Program-made: the position numbers and the translations under genes
Assembly (NCBI RefSeq): GCF_000003815.2
Contig: NC_049995.1
Location: 11,223,248-11,287,247, forward strand
DNA: 64,000 bases
Direction: 5' to 3'
Origin: Branchiostoma floridae
Lineage: Eukaryota; Chordata; Leptocardii; Amphioxiformes; Branchiostomatidae
The notes under the pieces: model-generated
The model's database searches: none
The model's input: the letters and a program-made list of their open reading frames with translations, nothing else
What the model was told of the DNA's origin: nothing
Shown: in pieces, positions 1 through 10,806 of the stretch
How the letters are laid out: each line of letters starts with the position of its first letter
Numbering within the stretch: position 1 is the stretch's first letter

Positions 1-43
1 ATTGATTTCCTCCTTTTTCCATTCCTTCTTCCCTCCCTCCCAG

Positions 44-196
44 GAGCAGCAGCAGGAAGTGAAGAAGCGCTGTAACCAGGCGGAGCCTCACCACGGTGAG
101 TTGTGGTGTGAGCTGTCCAAGGACATCAAGAACTGGCGCACAAAAACTGACGAGCTTCTCCCCATGGTCGCAAACAACATTAAGAACATGTTCTAG
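44..196 (+). CDS. PRPF6: PRPF6 (U5 snRNP pre-mRNA splicing factor), last coding exon
   Basis: The frame from 44 to the TAG at 194-196 encodes about 50 residues that read like the carboxy end of PRPF6. The run HGELWCELSKDIKNW and the terminal IKNMF correspond closely to the conserved C-terminus of the animal protein. PRPF6 is a HAT/TPR-repeat protein that bridges U5 and U4/U6 in the tri-snRNP in the nucleus. The exon start is set by a pyrimidine-rich tract ending in CAG at 41-43. The open frame upstream of this (2-43) is intron. The rest of the gene lies to the left of the window. Translation continues without interruption to a normal stop. Identification is by recognition of the family and I am very sure of it. 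Confidence 0.93.
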   Translation, partial: EQQQEVKKRCNQAEPHHGELWCELSKDIKNWRTKTDELLPMVANNIKNMF

Positions 197-1260
197 ACTC
201 AAACACAATCGTAATATGTTACTTATTACAAAGTGAATCAACAACTTATTACACAAAGTGAAAAATGAACATAGAATACAGCAAGGGGTATTCTGTATCA
301 CCCTGGGTAGGATTGCTCGACAGCTGGAGGGCGATATGAACCTCAGGAGGGCTGGGACCGAGGGTGATGCAGAATACCCAAGTTTTATTTTATTTATATC
401 ATGCCAACACCAGCAAACTCAAGTTTATTGTAAGATAGAGCAAAAGACGTGTCATCACTGCACATCACGTCAACAATTTTAGTCATCAAATCAAACAAAA
501 GAACCAGGCAAACAGTTGAACAGTTGAGAGCACAAACCTTTGTCATCATTTTCCTTGTAGGAGTTATAAGCTAGATTAGAGGTTATTTTATTTCTTTGGT
601 ATGAATAGCCAGAGTAGAGACTGAAAACTGTATCAACAAGAAAAGACAAAGGTAGTATGTTACATATAGAATACATGAATGGGTTGCCTTTATAGTAGTA
701 TCTTATGCTAGTGCTAATGTAAATGCTAAGATAACACAAAAAGAATGAAGGACCATTTATTCACCTTGTGAGTTTGAGTCACAATTCTCTTACTAATAAT
801 ATATGTAGAAAGTCTACCAGTAGTGATCGAAAATATGGTTTTGTTTAGGCAAGATACAAAATAGTATGACCTTTTCTGTTTTTGAAATAGACACCCTTTT
901 GTGTATGATTTCATATTGTCAATCTTTGATAGTTGCTAGAGAGAGTAGCAAAAATATGATAAATATTACTTGCTTTGATTTACATGTAGAACTGAAGAAT
1001 GAATGTGTGAATGTATTCTTGGTTTGAATGTGTATAAGATAAGACAATAAAAACAAATGTAAAATACTTTGAAAAAAGTGCATTTACTGTACATGTTACC
1101 CTATTGCAAAACATAGTATACAACACACAATTGTCATTGGAGAAATTAAAGTATATCTTGCATACATGAGAAGTTTTAAAGTCTTCATGTACTTCGATGT
1201 GTAGAATTGATTGTGAAATAAAGAGGCGAGCAAAATGTTGTTTGTGCAGAATTTTTGATT
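197..1260 (+). other. PRPF6 3' UTR and downstream flank with poly(A) signals
   Basis: No coding potential is seen in this AT-rich stretch. Two AATAAA hexamers, at 1046-1051 and 1217-1222, are candidate poly(A) signals. The second is followed by a GT-rich run (ttgtttgtg), which is the usual downstream element, so the PRPF6 transcript probably ends near 1240. The small open frames here have no recognisable content. Confidence 0.5.
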
Positions 1261-1479
1261 ATTTTTATTAAGGGGCTCCTCGGTATTTTGCGGAGGGAGG
1301 CGGTCGTCAAGGGGCAGAGTTATTAAAACTTCCTAGGCAAGATATTTTTCCTAGGCCCTTCCTTCCCCCAGTTCAGTCTTTCACAGTCATAAAGAAGGGT
1401 GTCTTATTCACCACGCACTACTTCATGCCCCGAACTGCTTTTGGGGACAGGGTTCGCGGATTTTTTTCGGGGGTCGGTT

Positions 1480-1774
1480 TCCCTTACTTTCGCGGTCACT
1501 ACGGAAGGTGGTACTTCGGCTACTGTATTTATTGACTAAATCTTGACCGAGCGAGATCGCGACAACTGTTGAATAAGCAGGAGATGATGTTTGACCCATT
1601 GTTTTATACTACTTCCGGGTCAGCTCCGAGTGACTTCCTGTTTGCTGGAAGTTACGAGAGCGTCCAGTAGTCCTGAAAGTTTTTGTCCTTTCAACGCAAA
1701 ATATACCACAACTTCCGCGATTTTAGACAGCCGATTGGCGTTTTCCTGAAAGACAAGGCTTCGGGTTTGTTCAG
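1480..1774 (+). promoter_or_regulatory. Promoter and noncoding first exon of zinc-finger gene copy 1
   Basis: This stretch is closely matched by about 13258-13503 in front of the second zinc-finger gene, while sequence just downstream diverges. Both copies keep an ETS-type motif ACTTCCGG (1611-1618 and 13351-13358) and a strong splice donor CAG/GTAAGAG (intron starts at 1775) or AAG/GTAAGAG (13504). The inference is a TATA-less promoter with a 5' untranslated exon spliced to the finger exon more than 2 kb downstream. No open reading frame of note crosses it. The transcription start cannot be placed exactly. Confidence 0.55.
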
Positions 1775-1969
1775 GTAAGAGGATCTGTTGTATTTTGATT
1801 CGAAAAGCTCTGTAGATTTGATAGAATGTGAAACGTTTTCATGATACATAATTTTTTGAATTTGATGCTGAGTGTATCACTATGTCGGGGTGGTTGGGGG
1901 TCCGTTAAAACTTTCTGCCGTCCGTCTGTTGAGATATCCGTTAGACGCAAGTATACCGAAGTCACGGGT

Positions 1970-2470
1970 TCCGCACTGGGCGCCCAGTGCGAAATTCGTG
2001 GAGAAACTGGCGTCGGCACTCGGGGCCCAGTACGGAAGAAACTTCCGCACAGGAATTCCAGTGCGGAACGGCTTTGTTCGAGTGCTGAAGACCCGTCAGC
2101 ACTGGAATTCCAGAGCTACACCTTGTCTCGGCACTCGTTTTCCAGTGCCGAACTCCGCCCGGCACTCGGTTTCTAGTGCCGAACTCCGCCCAGCACTCGG
2201 TTTCTAGTGCTGATCTCCGCTCAGCACTCGGTTTCTAGTGCGGATGGGTGGTTCAAAGGTCGTTCAGCACTGGTTACCCAGTGCGGAGGTCTTTGAGCAC
2301 TGGACAACCGAGTGCCGATCTACCTAAGTCACGGGTTCCGCACTGGGATTTCTAGTGCTCGGTGACTTTTCGGCACTAGAGGCCGAGTGCTAAGACCACT
2401 TCGGCACTAGAAGCCGAGTGCTACTATCATTTTAAGACCGTCAGCACTGGGTTTCCAGTGCTCGCGTCCA
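1970..2470. repeat. Left subterminal array of GCACT/AGTGC hairpins
   Basis: More than a dozen hairpins of about 20 bp are spaced roughly 30 bp apart. Typical stems read GGCACT...AGTGCC, AGCACT...AGTGCT and CGCACT...AGTGCG. The outer base pair often changes on both sides together, so pairing is kept although the sequence varies. Such subterminal palindromes in DNA transposons are commonly transposase-binding sites; that role is inference here. Confidence 0.7.
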
Positions 2471-3027
2471 AATTGTTACTCAAAAATATAGTTGACATGC
2501 AGCAGCGCCTACTCACCTTCGGACGGTCACTTACTCAGTATTTTAAATCAATTTTTCCCTAGTCTTGTCTCTGTCGGAACTCGAAACAGCATGTGTGTAT
2601 CATCCGCTACATCCTACATGTATATGGTGTTATGTATATGATGACCTCATGTCAACAGTGTGTCAGCTTCGTTCCCTTTTTCTAAATTTCACGAAGACAA
2701 AATGCCAATAAATTACAGCTCCCTTTGTCGTGTTTGAGTTGCAGACTACTTTCAATCAATCGTTCGCATGCATCATTTGTTGATGCGTGGCGGCTACGGA
2801 CAGTTTAGACAGTTCTACTTTGGTCACGAAAAAAAAATGTCTAAATAAGAAAGATAATTGATATGTACTGTTCTTTGAAAACCCGACACGGATATTTCCT
2901 CCCATACGCAGCTTTCTCAGGCTCAAGGTGAACGTTTTGTTACACTTCTTTTATGTATTACATTAATTTTATATATGTGTACCTTTAACTGCCCGGAACT
3001 GTAAATAACGTAACGGAGGCAGGCTGT

Positions 3028-3325
3028 CAGCACTCACGGTTTCAAGTGCGGAATATTTGTCGTCACTGGTTTTCCTGTGCGGAATATTTGTCGTCACTCG
3101 TTTTCTAGTGCGGAATATTTGTCGTCACTCGTTTTCTAGTGCGGAATATTTGTCGTCACTCGTTTTCTAGTGCGGAAGGTAGTCTCAGCACTCGGTTTCT
3201 AGTGGTGAATCGGGGGTTTTCAGTGCTGAAGTCCACTCACCACTGGACACCTAGTGCGAACGTAACGTCGGCACTAGACTTCTAGTGCGGAAGGCCCCTT
3301 CCGCACTAGACACCGAGTGCTGAGA
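3028..3325. repeat. Right subterminal array of GCACT/AGTGC hairpins
   Basis: This is the mirror zone of the array at the other end of the same element. At least four near-identical units of about 37 bp (gtcgtcactcgttttctagtgcggaat-like) are followed by more diverged hairpins running up to the right terminal inverted repeat. Copies at this end are more uniform than at the left end, which suggests a recent local expansion. Confidence 0.65.
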
Positions 3326-4131
3326 GAGGAACCCGTGACTTCGGTAGTTTTGCCCGTTGCAATAGACCATGACTTTGAGGAAATGTACATTTGAAATTGC
3401 CTGTTTTCTACACCAGAGAGGGGGAAACCGCCGGACAAGTTGAGGATTGATTATGCATAATGTCCCTTGATTACGTAAACAACGGGGGCCTGAAAGGGGT
3501 TTTACCAAGGAGCTTTTATCCTTGGATTTACTATGTATTTCTTATCAGGAATTTTGAGGTTATTTGACTCAAAGACAAATGAATACGCTTTAGGTGTTAA
3601 TGTGTATTCTGCTAAGATTATATAGTTCGCTGTGAAAAACCCATACTGGCATGAAGGCACACTTGATAAAGGTTTAAACTTCCCGCCGATCTGGCATCTG
3701 GTATTCATTATGACGTGTTTAAATTTTACGGGGAGGTAATGCAGTGAACTACATCATGAATAGTTTAGGGAGGCATCATTGCTAGAGTGGAGAACAACAA
3801 CATGAATAGTTTAGGGACGAATCATTGCAAATTATTGCGGAGAACTACATCATGAATGGTTTAGGGAAGTTTCATTGAAGTATTATTTTCACAGTACATT
3901 AATGGGGCCAGTCAGTTATAACCAAGGCCATATAATTTGGAACACTCTCGAACAGCACTAGCAAATATGATAAGCAGAGGGTACCTACTGGCTGAGGTTC
4001 AAGCTTCAAGGGCAATATTAAAGATGAACATTACCATCAAGCTTGGGCGCAAATGTACAAGTCATCATAATTATAATTGCATTAATGATTGTTCATCTTG
4101 TCTCCACGGTTGTAGCACCAGATATACAAAG

Positions 4132-5151
4132 ATGGCATCAACAAGTAACGTGCAGACTTTGGATAATGTCAGGAGAAAGGAAAAGAAAGGTTTGCAATGT
4201 AGAAGGGAAGAGAAACCCTACAGGTGTGAGGAGTGCAGCAGGCAGTTCAGTAAGCTGAGTCATCTTAAGGGTCATGTGCGGACTCACACAGGGGAGAAAC
4301 CCTACAGTTGTGAGGAGTGCAGTATGCAGTTCAGTCAAATGTGTGTTCTGAAGACACACATGCGGACTCACACAGGAGAGAAACCGTACAATTGTGAGGA
4401 TTGTAGTATGCAGTTCAGTCAACTGAGTGCCCTGAAGGGTCACATGCGGACTCACACGGGGGAGAAACCCTATATGTGTGGGGAGTGCAGCAAGCAGTTC
4501 AGTCAGCTGGGTAATCTGAAAAGACACATGCGGACACACACTGGGGAGAAATCCTACCAGTGTGAAGAGTGCGGCAGGCAATTCGGTGAGCTGAATAATC
4601 TGAAGAAACACATGCGGACTCTCACGGGGGAGAAACCATTCAGGTGTGAGGAGTGCAGAAAGCTGTTCAATGAACTGGGAAATCTGAAGAGTCACATGCG
4701 GACTCACACAGGGGAGAAACCCTACATGTGTAAGGAGTGCAGCAGACCGTTTAGTGACCCTGGTGCTCTTAAAATGCACATGCTGATACACACCAAGGAG
4801 AAACCCTACAAGTGTGAGGTGTGCAGCAGGCAGTTCCGTCGGCTGGATAATCTGAACACCCACTTGAAAACTCACACGGCTGAGAAACCCTACACGTGTG
4901 AGGAGTGCAGCAGGCAGTTCAGTGAGAAGGGAAATCTGAAAAGACACATACGGACTCACACAGGTGAGAAACCCTACAAGTGTGAGGAGTGCAGCTGGCA
5001 GTTTAGTGAGAAGGGTAATCTGGAAAGACACATACAGACTCATACCGGTGAGAAACCCTACAGGTGTGAGGAGTGTAGCAGGCAGTTCAGTAGGTCGGAA
5101 ATTCTGAAGAACCACATGCGGACTCACCGAGGAGATGCCCTTCAAGTGTAG
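4132..5151 (+). CDS. C2H2 zinc-finger protein, copy 1 of a tandem pair
   Basis: The product is a poly-C2H2 protein, presumably nuclear and DNA-binding. From the ATG at 4132 a short basic leader (residues 1-30, MASTSNVQTL...) is followed by 11 fingers joined by TGEKP-type linkers up to the TAG at 5149-5151. Ten fingers are complete. The fifth reads HMRTL and has lost its last histidine. I chose this ATG because the equivalent ATG in copy 2 lies just after a good splice acceptor. The frame is open further upstream to an ATG at 3937, and that extension is also open in copy 2, so a longer N-terminus is possible. In copy 1 the acceptor position reads tctccacGG instead of tctccacAG, so splicing may use ttgtAG at 4111-4116 or fail. 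No KRAB, SCAN or BTB domain is visible. Confidence 0.85.
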   Translation: MASTSNVQTLDNVRRKEKKGLQCRREEKPYRCEECSRQFSKLSHLKGHVRTHTGEKPYSCEECSMQFSQMCVLKTHMRTHTGEKPYNCEDCSMQFSQLSALKGHMRTHTGEKPYMCGECSKQFSQLGNLKRHMRTHTGEKSYQCEECGRQFGELNNLKKHMRTLTGEKPFRCEECRKLFNELGNLKSHMRTHTGEKPYMCKECSRPFSDPGALKMHMLIHTKEKPYKCEVCSRQFRRLDNLNTHLKTHTAEKPYTCEECSRQFSEKGNLKRHIRTHTGEKPYKCEECSWQFSEKGNLERHIQTHTGEKPYRCEECSRQFSRSEILKNHMRTHRGDALQV

Positions 5152-5341
5152 GAGTGCCGCAGACATGTACAGTTCAGTAATCTCATGCAAACACACAAGT
5201 AAGCAAGATATGCGAGTGTAGAAGTAATGCAAGAAGAGAGATGCTGGTCTGGCATTGAATTTAAAGGATCTCATGCCAACATACTTTGTAGATTTAAGTT
5301 TTTTCCTTGTTTTAGGTATTGTATTTTCCTTTTTGTAGTTA

Positions 5342-6165
5342 CAGTGGAAGCCGCTTGATTGCACATCCAATTTGCCAGCGAATTCCGTGCAATTATCCGG
5401 CGTGTGCGATAATGTGGAGTTGGTCATTTGGATCGCATCACCACGGTCGGAGGGGCCGAGAGGTGGTATGGGAGGTAGTACAACGCACAGTTTATTTACG
5501 CGTTACAGTAGTGCTGTACCTGTTGTGGACGTCATAAACATGTCTTCACGAAACATCGTACTGCAATGCACTTGAAATCAAAACTAAAAGGAAGTTACTG
5601 TTTACGTTATGTAGCTTCCTGATCACAAAACTAAAGCACTGCACCGCCGAAGGCGAGTGTTATGTCCGTCTGTAGGCCCCGAGTTGCTGTGTTGTTTCCG
5701 ACTGGCTGCCAAGAACATAAAACCACTGCATAAGTATTTCCCCGCGACCCTAATTACGTAATTAGACAATTGGACAGATTTGAACATTTGTTATTGGGTA
5801 TGTCGTAGCAAGTTGTCTGCCAAATCGTAATGCCGGCGGGCGTCTCTTCATGGTGCCGACCCCACAATATCGCCTTCTTTTGATCCCAATAACAATTTCA
5901 CACGTTGTCAGTATAGCGACTTCACAAAGGCCGTTATCGGCTTATTTGTACCGTGTCTGACGATTTGTATCATGCATTTTCAGTCAATTTGCCGACGATG
6001 TTTGACAAATTTTCGTGCAATTATCCGGCGTTGGTGATTTTTTGTCGTGCAGATAAGCGAAGTCACTAACAATGCAGTGAATGGGAGACGGTTTGGGATT
6101 TAGGGATTCCGTGCAATGACCCGAAGTGTGCGTTTATCCGAGGTGCAATTAACTGGCTTCCACTG
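5342..6165. mobile_element. Tc1/mariner-like MITE with TA target duplication
   Basis: The 824-bp element starts CAGTGGAAGCCGCTTGATTG and ends with its inverted counterpart (...GGCTTCCACTG), flanked by TA at 5340-5341 and 6166-6167. The matching 3' flank of zinc-finger copy 2 (about 21080-21130) runs through without it, giving an empty-site comparison. TIR sequence and TA duplication fit the pogo/Tigger branch of Tc1/mariner. There is no transposase ORF. A relic of the same family lies at 55683-56583. Confidence 0.8.
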
Positions 6166-6167
6166 TA

Positions 6168-6862
6168 CTAGTATTGTATATTCTTCTAATTTATACTCTC
6201 TACCTATTGTTTATTTATAAATTATTTGTTAGTAGTTGTTCAGTTAGTTTTTAGTTCTGATAATGATTATCTCTAATGTTTTAATTTAATGATCATGATG
6301 GTTATCTTGTGGATGATAGTGTAGTGCTTTTCTTTGAAGTAATGTTCAAGTTCTTTGCTATTTCATTTCCTACAACATTGTTTCTAAGTTCCTCATGTCA
6401 GAACAAAGCAAAGTTTTCTAACAATAGATTTTGTCTTTGTTAAAGGTCATGTTGTATATACTTTACTCGTCTGTTAAAACCATATCATTTTAGATTGTAT
6501 GGATCTCGTTTCTTTTAAGATTTTAATATGTGTATTGTGTATAGCTGTGATAACAGTAGAATTGTAGAGGTAGACCTACTTCTAGATTTGTGAAGGAAGA
6601 CTGTTTAAGCCACTATAGCTATTATTTAAGCTTCTGTTATTTACACCAATTTACATGTATTGTAGTGTTGGCATTAGAATTACGAAACACTCTAGTTCTG
6701 TAGTTCATATACTAGGTAGATATTTTCTTTTCTTTCGTGTTAAGCTGCATTGGTTTCTTGAGCATTTGTATACAACTAAAATGCAGTAGTATAATCTGAA
6801 TCAATCACAATAACTAGAACAATGTGATATAACAGTCAAGTATCGATAGAACTGTGATATAA
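6168..6862 (+). other. 3' flank of zinc-finger copy 1
   Basis: AT-rich noncoding sequence that aligns with about 21100-21760 downstream of copy 2, including shared runs such as tagtttttagttctgataatgat broken by small indels. It is presumably 3' UTR and downstream DNA of the duplicated gene. No ORF or RNA gene is seen. Confidence 0.6.
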
Positions 6863-8083
6863 CTTGTATGCTTAACTGAAATCAAACCCAAGCACGGAGA
6901 GATTCCGGATACTTCAGTACTGCAGCTGAACAACTATGATCTCTTTCTGGGAGACTTAACAGCCCACAATACAAGAGGAACATGCATATATGTCAAAACC
7001 AAACTTAACGCAAAGATTGTTAAACCACCAACAGATTTCCAGGACTGTACATGGGTCACAATCAATGGTAGCAACACAAACAGTATTCTCATCGGAGTCA
7101 TATACAGATCCGGTTCTCCGTCAAGAGCTGTTACCAAAGATACAGAACTACTTGAGCTTATCAGTGGGGCTTCGAGCACGAACTGCACGAATGTGCTTAT
7201 CACAGGTGATTTCAACCATCCAAGTATAATCTGGAGCCCCGAACCTCACATGAAGACAACACATGCGAACAACCCTGACAATCCCACATTTCGATTCATC
7301 GAATGTATAAGAGACAACTATTTATATCAATATGTCACAGAACCCACAAGAATTAGAGAAAACCAGACTCCCACATTGGACGATTTGGTTTTTATAAAAG
7401 AACCAGACATGGTGGAGAGAATCTGTTACGAGGACCCACTGGGTTCAAGCGACCACGTGAAGTTAACTGTTAGATGTAACTTTTGTGTAAATCCCACAAG
7501 ACGTGTAACAAAATCCTGGAGCTACGACAAAGCAAACTACAACAAGATGAGGACAGATATCGACATTGACTGGGATAAAGCACTAAGCAACAAGAAGACA
7601 CAGGAAGCTTTCAGTACTTTCCAGTCTATTCTCACACATGCGGTGCAAGACAATGTCCCATCAAAGCTCATAGACAACTCAAAAAAGAACTTCAAACCTA
7701 AATGGATGACAAAGAAAGCCTTCCGTGCTTCACGAAAGAAATTCCATGCATGGATACGATATTTAAACACTAAAAGCAGTCAGGATTGGGCTGCCTACAA
7801 GTCTGCCCGTAATGCTGCTACACACGAGGCCAGACGTGCAAGGAAGGACTTTGAAAGACGAATCGCCAGAGAAGCAAAAACCAACAATAAAGCCTTTTGG
7901 AGCTATATCAATAGCCGCAGGAAGGTAAAGTCACAGGTTGGCGACCTGAAAAACACACATGGGACTTACACAAGTAACGACCAAGAAAAAGCTGAAATTC
8001 TGAATGATCAGTATTTCAATACGTTCACAAGAGAAGACCTTCAAAACATTCCTGAATTCTTACAAAAGCCATATGAATGTTGA
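6863..8083 (+). mobile_element. 5'-truncated LINE fragment: AP-endonuclease domain
   Basis: One frame stays open from about 6863 to the TGA at 8081-8083, about 400 codons. It encodes a non-LTR retrotransposon endonuclease: LTEIKPKHG near the start (catalytic Glu region), VLITGDFNHP (the D-F-N motif), and LDDLVF then GSSDHVKLTV (the S-D-H motif). The usual basic linker follows (KAFWSYINSRRKVKSQVGDL). The protein ends before the reverse-transcriptase domain, where it runs into the 115-bp satellite. The left edge lies at the boundary with zinc-finger flank sequence, so it is a 5'-truncated and 3'-lost insertion. It is fairly intact in frame and hence probably young. The exact LINE clade cannot be decided without the RT. 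Confidence 0.8.
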
Positions 8084-8090
8084 ATATTTT

Positions 8091-9460
8091 ACAGAAATAC
8101 GCAACATTTCATATACGTCTTGACAACATAAAAGCTAAACGGGGGAGGTCTCCCCTAGTTCGCTTAAACTGCGCGGATTCAAAGATTAAACATGTCGTAT
8201 GTTCAACAGAAATACGCAACATTTCATATACGTCTTGGCAACATATAAGCTAAACAAGGTAGGTCTACCCTAGTTCGCTTAAACTGCGCGGATTCAAAGA
8301 TTAAACATGTCGTATGTTTTACAGAAATACGCAACATTTCATATACGTTTTGGCAGCATATAAGCTAAACGGGGGAGGTCTCCCCTAGTTCGCTTAAACT
8401 GCGCGGATTCAAAGATTAAACATGTTGTATGTTTAACAGAAATACGCAACATTTCATATACGCCTTGACAACATAAAAGCTAAACGGGGGAGGTCTCCCC
8501 TAGTTCGCTTAAACTGCGCGGATTCAAAGATTAAACATGTCGTATGTTCAACAGAAATACGCAACATTTCATATACGTCTTGGCAACATATAAGCTAAAC
8601 AAGGTAGGTCTCCCCTAGTTCGCTTAAACTGCGCGGATTCAAAGATTAAACGTGTCGTATGTTCAACAGAAATACGCAACATTTCATATACGTTTTGGCA
8701 GCATATAAGCTAAACGGGGGAGGTCTCCCCTAGTTCGCTTAAACTGCGCGGATTCAAAGATTTAACTTGTTGTATGTTTTACAGAAATACGCAACATTTC
8801 ATATACGTCTTGACAACATAAAAGCTAAACGGGGGAGGTCTCCCCTAGTTCGCTTAAACTGCGCGGATTCAAAGATTAAACTTGTTGTATGTTTTACAGA
8901 AATACGCAACATTTCATATACGTCTTGACAACATAAAAGCTAAACGGGGGAGGTCTCCCCTAGTTCGCTTAAACTGCGCGGATTCAAAGATTAAACATGT
9001 CGTATGTTCAACAGAAATACGCAACATTTCATATACGTCTTGGCAACATATAAGCTAAACAAGGTAGGTCTACCCTAGTTCGCTTAAACTGCGCGGATTC
9101 AAAGATTAAACATGTCGTATGTTTTACAGAAATACGCAACATTTCATATACGTTTTGGCAGCATATAAGCTAAACGGGGGAGGTCTCCCCTAGTTCGCTT
9201 AAACTGCGCGGATTCAAAGATTAAACATGTCGTATGTTCAACAGAAATACGCAACATTTCATATACGTTTTGGCAGCATATAAGCTAAACGGGGGAGGTC
9301 TCCCCTAGTTCGCTTAAACTGTGCGGATTCAAATATTAAACATGTCGTATGTTTTACAGAAATACGCAACATTTCATATACGTTTTGGCAGCATATAAGC
9401 TAAACGGGGGAGGCCTCCCCTAGTTCGCTTAAACTGCGCGGATTCAAAGATTAAACTTGT
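8091..9460. repeat. 115-bp satellite array, about 12 copies
   Basis: Units begin acagaaatacgcaacatttc at 8091, 8206, 8321, 8436 and so on, exactly 115 bp apart. Each carries a palindromic core, usually GGGAGGTCTCCC. Three unit types can be told apart: A (tgacaacataaaag), B (tggcaacatataag with aaggtagg), and C (tttggcagc). Their order is A B C A B C A A B C C C, a trimeric higher-order repeat of 345 bp. One or two degraded units continue at 9989-10180 beyond a SINE insertion. Confidence 0.92.
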
Positions 9461-9977
9461 GATGATGGCTGTTTCTTCGTATCCGAAGATCAATGGTAGG
9501 CAGACAAGGTTGATTAGACGACCAGTCTGCCTGGCCTGCACATGATTTTTTAAGGTGAAGGAGGGGTGTGCACTTCCTTCTCCACCCTCTCGTCTACTGG
9601 CGCACTAAGTCCTACAGGGACAGAACTGTTTTGCCACGTAAGACGGCCCCAGCAGATGCAGGTTTTATTATTTGGAGTTTCCATCTCCTAGGAGGACTTC
9701 CGACCAAGGATGCAAGGGGTTCCTCCTACCCCTGACTCGTGTGTCATGGCGGGTGCGTCATGCCCGAACATGCCCCTATGGCCTGTCACCACAACAAAGG
9801 CCTGCCACTGCCACTAGCCGCAGCTATGTACTCATTTACACCTGAGTTAGGTGAGGAAAGTCGTGTAAAGTGCCTTTCCCAAGGGCACAAGATCGGTGAC
9901 ACGGCAAGCGGATTTGAACCCGGGACCTCTCGGGCCTGAGACCAACGCGCTCCCGATCGTGCCACGCGGTCCCACTT
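9461..9977 (-). mobile_element. tRNA-derived SINE inserted in the satellite
   Basis: The element is flanked by a perfect 11-bp direct repeat ATTAAACTTGT (9450-9460 and 9978-9988), which is satellite sequence duplicated on insertion. Read on the minus strand, its head is tRNA-like: a box A-like GTGGCACGATCGGG and a perfect box B GGTTCAAATCC, as for RNA polymerase III. A CORE-like segment follows (CCTTGGGAAAGGCACTTTAC). It is not a functional tRNA. A split copy of the same family occurs at 53885-54208. Confidence 0.82.
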
Positions 9978-10340
9978 ATTAAACTTGTATGTTTTACAGA
10001 AATACCCAACATTTCATATACGTTTTGGCAGCATATAAGCTAAACGGGGGAGGTCTCCCCTAGTTCGCTTAAACTGCGCGGATTCAAAATTTAAACATGT
10101 CGTATGTTCAAATGAAATACGCAACATTTCATATACGGCTTAGCAAATATATTAACGGGGGAGGTCTTCCCTTCTTTGCGTAAATGACGGTTCGAAATAA
10201 ATTATATATATGGCATCCTTCGGTCAATATTGACCATGGTATACGCAACATCTCATATAACGTAAAATAGCGCATATAAGCTAACCGTGAGAGGTTCTCC
10301 CCTGTTCGAATTAAACCTTGCGCACAGAAAGTTTGAATAC
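9978..10340. repeat. Residual and degraded 115-bp satellite units
   Basis: A complete type-C unit follows the SINE. Progressively diverged units come after it (aacgggggaggtcttccc near 10155, gtgagaggttctcccc near 10288). The decay towards the array edge is the usual picture for tandem arrays homogenised in their middle. Confidence 0.7.
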
Positions 10341-10800
10341 GTCAAATGCTTTCGGAATAGCTAAAAAACACAGAAGATTATTGTATTTGACTTTGTATTG
10401 TATTGTATTTGTATTTGCTGAGGTATAAACATAACATTTTGTACCAGAAAGCGCAATAATTTTCAGTTTTGACTGTTATAAAACAGATGACGCAATGTTT
10501 TATCTAACACCAGACAAAGGCTTATTACATTTGACTTAGCCGGTTAACATGTATTTTGTAACAGATCTAGAGAAACGGTATTTGTCCGTTTTGACAGAAA
10601 ATATTTTTGAGACATTTAAGTTGTCTCTTCGGCATACTAAAATACATGTAAAATTCACGTAAAGAAACACAACAGATTAAGTTAGATTTACAAACGCTGA
10701 AATCTTCCGTAAATGCCAAATGTATGTTTCCGATGCCTTTAATAGATCTTAAAATCTGCTGAAATATTTCTCCGCCTTTAAGGGCTTTATACGTATCTCT
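10341..10800. other. No gene seen; AT-rich spacer before the NHL exon
   Basis: The stretch includes a short imperfect TATTG/TATTTG run near 10385-10420. Nothing else with coding or repeat structure is visible. Confidence 0.5.
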
Positions 10801-10806
10801 GAAACT

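Larger units (their letters stand above)
1954..3346. mobile_element. Non-autonomous DNA transposon with perfect 19-bp TIRs and hairpin arrays
   Basis: The ends are perfect inverted repeats of TACCGAAGTCACGGGTTCC (1954-1972 and 3328-3346). The element is 1,393 bp and sits in the first intron of zinc-finger copy 1. The homologous intron of copy 2 lacks it, so it is a later insertion. Both subterminal zones are packed with short palindromes of the form GCACT-N8-AGTGC (1970-2470 and 3028-3325). The middle (about 2490-3020) is unique AT-rich sequence without a usable ORF. A degraded internal copy of the terminal repeat occurs near 2325. No target-site duplication longer than 3 bp could be seen, so I cannot assign a superfamily. 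Confidence 0.75.

Noticed and set aside
1970..3325. CRISPR array
   Set aside because: Short palindromic repeats with spacers look similar, but units vary in length and sequence, the whole lies between transposon TIRs, and the DNA is animal.
4138..5427. 429-codon open frame on the minus strand opposite zinc-finger copy 1
   Set aside because: It mirrors the finger codons (repeats like LPCVSPHV...). Antisense of TGEKP-linked fingers is commonly open. There is no domain or start context. The same holds for 19792-20529 minus.
9739..9939. 66-codon frame within the SINE
   Set aside because: It lies in tRNA-derived SINE sequence bounded by an 11-bp target duplication. It is not a gene.
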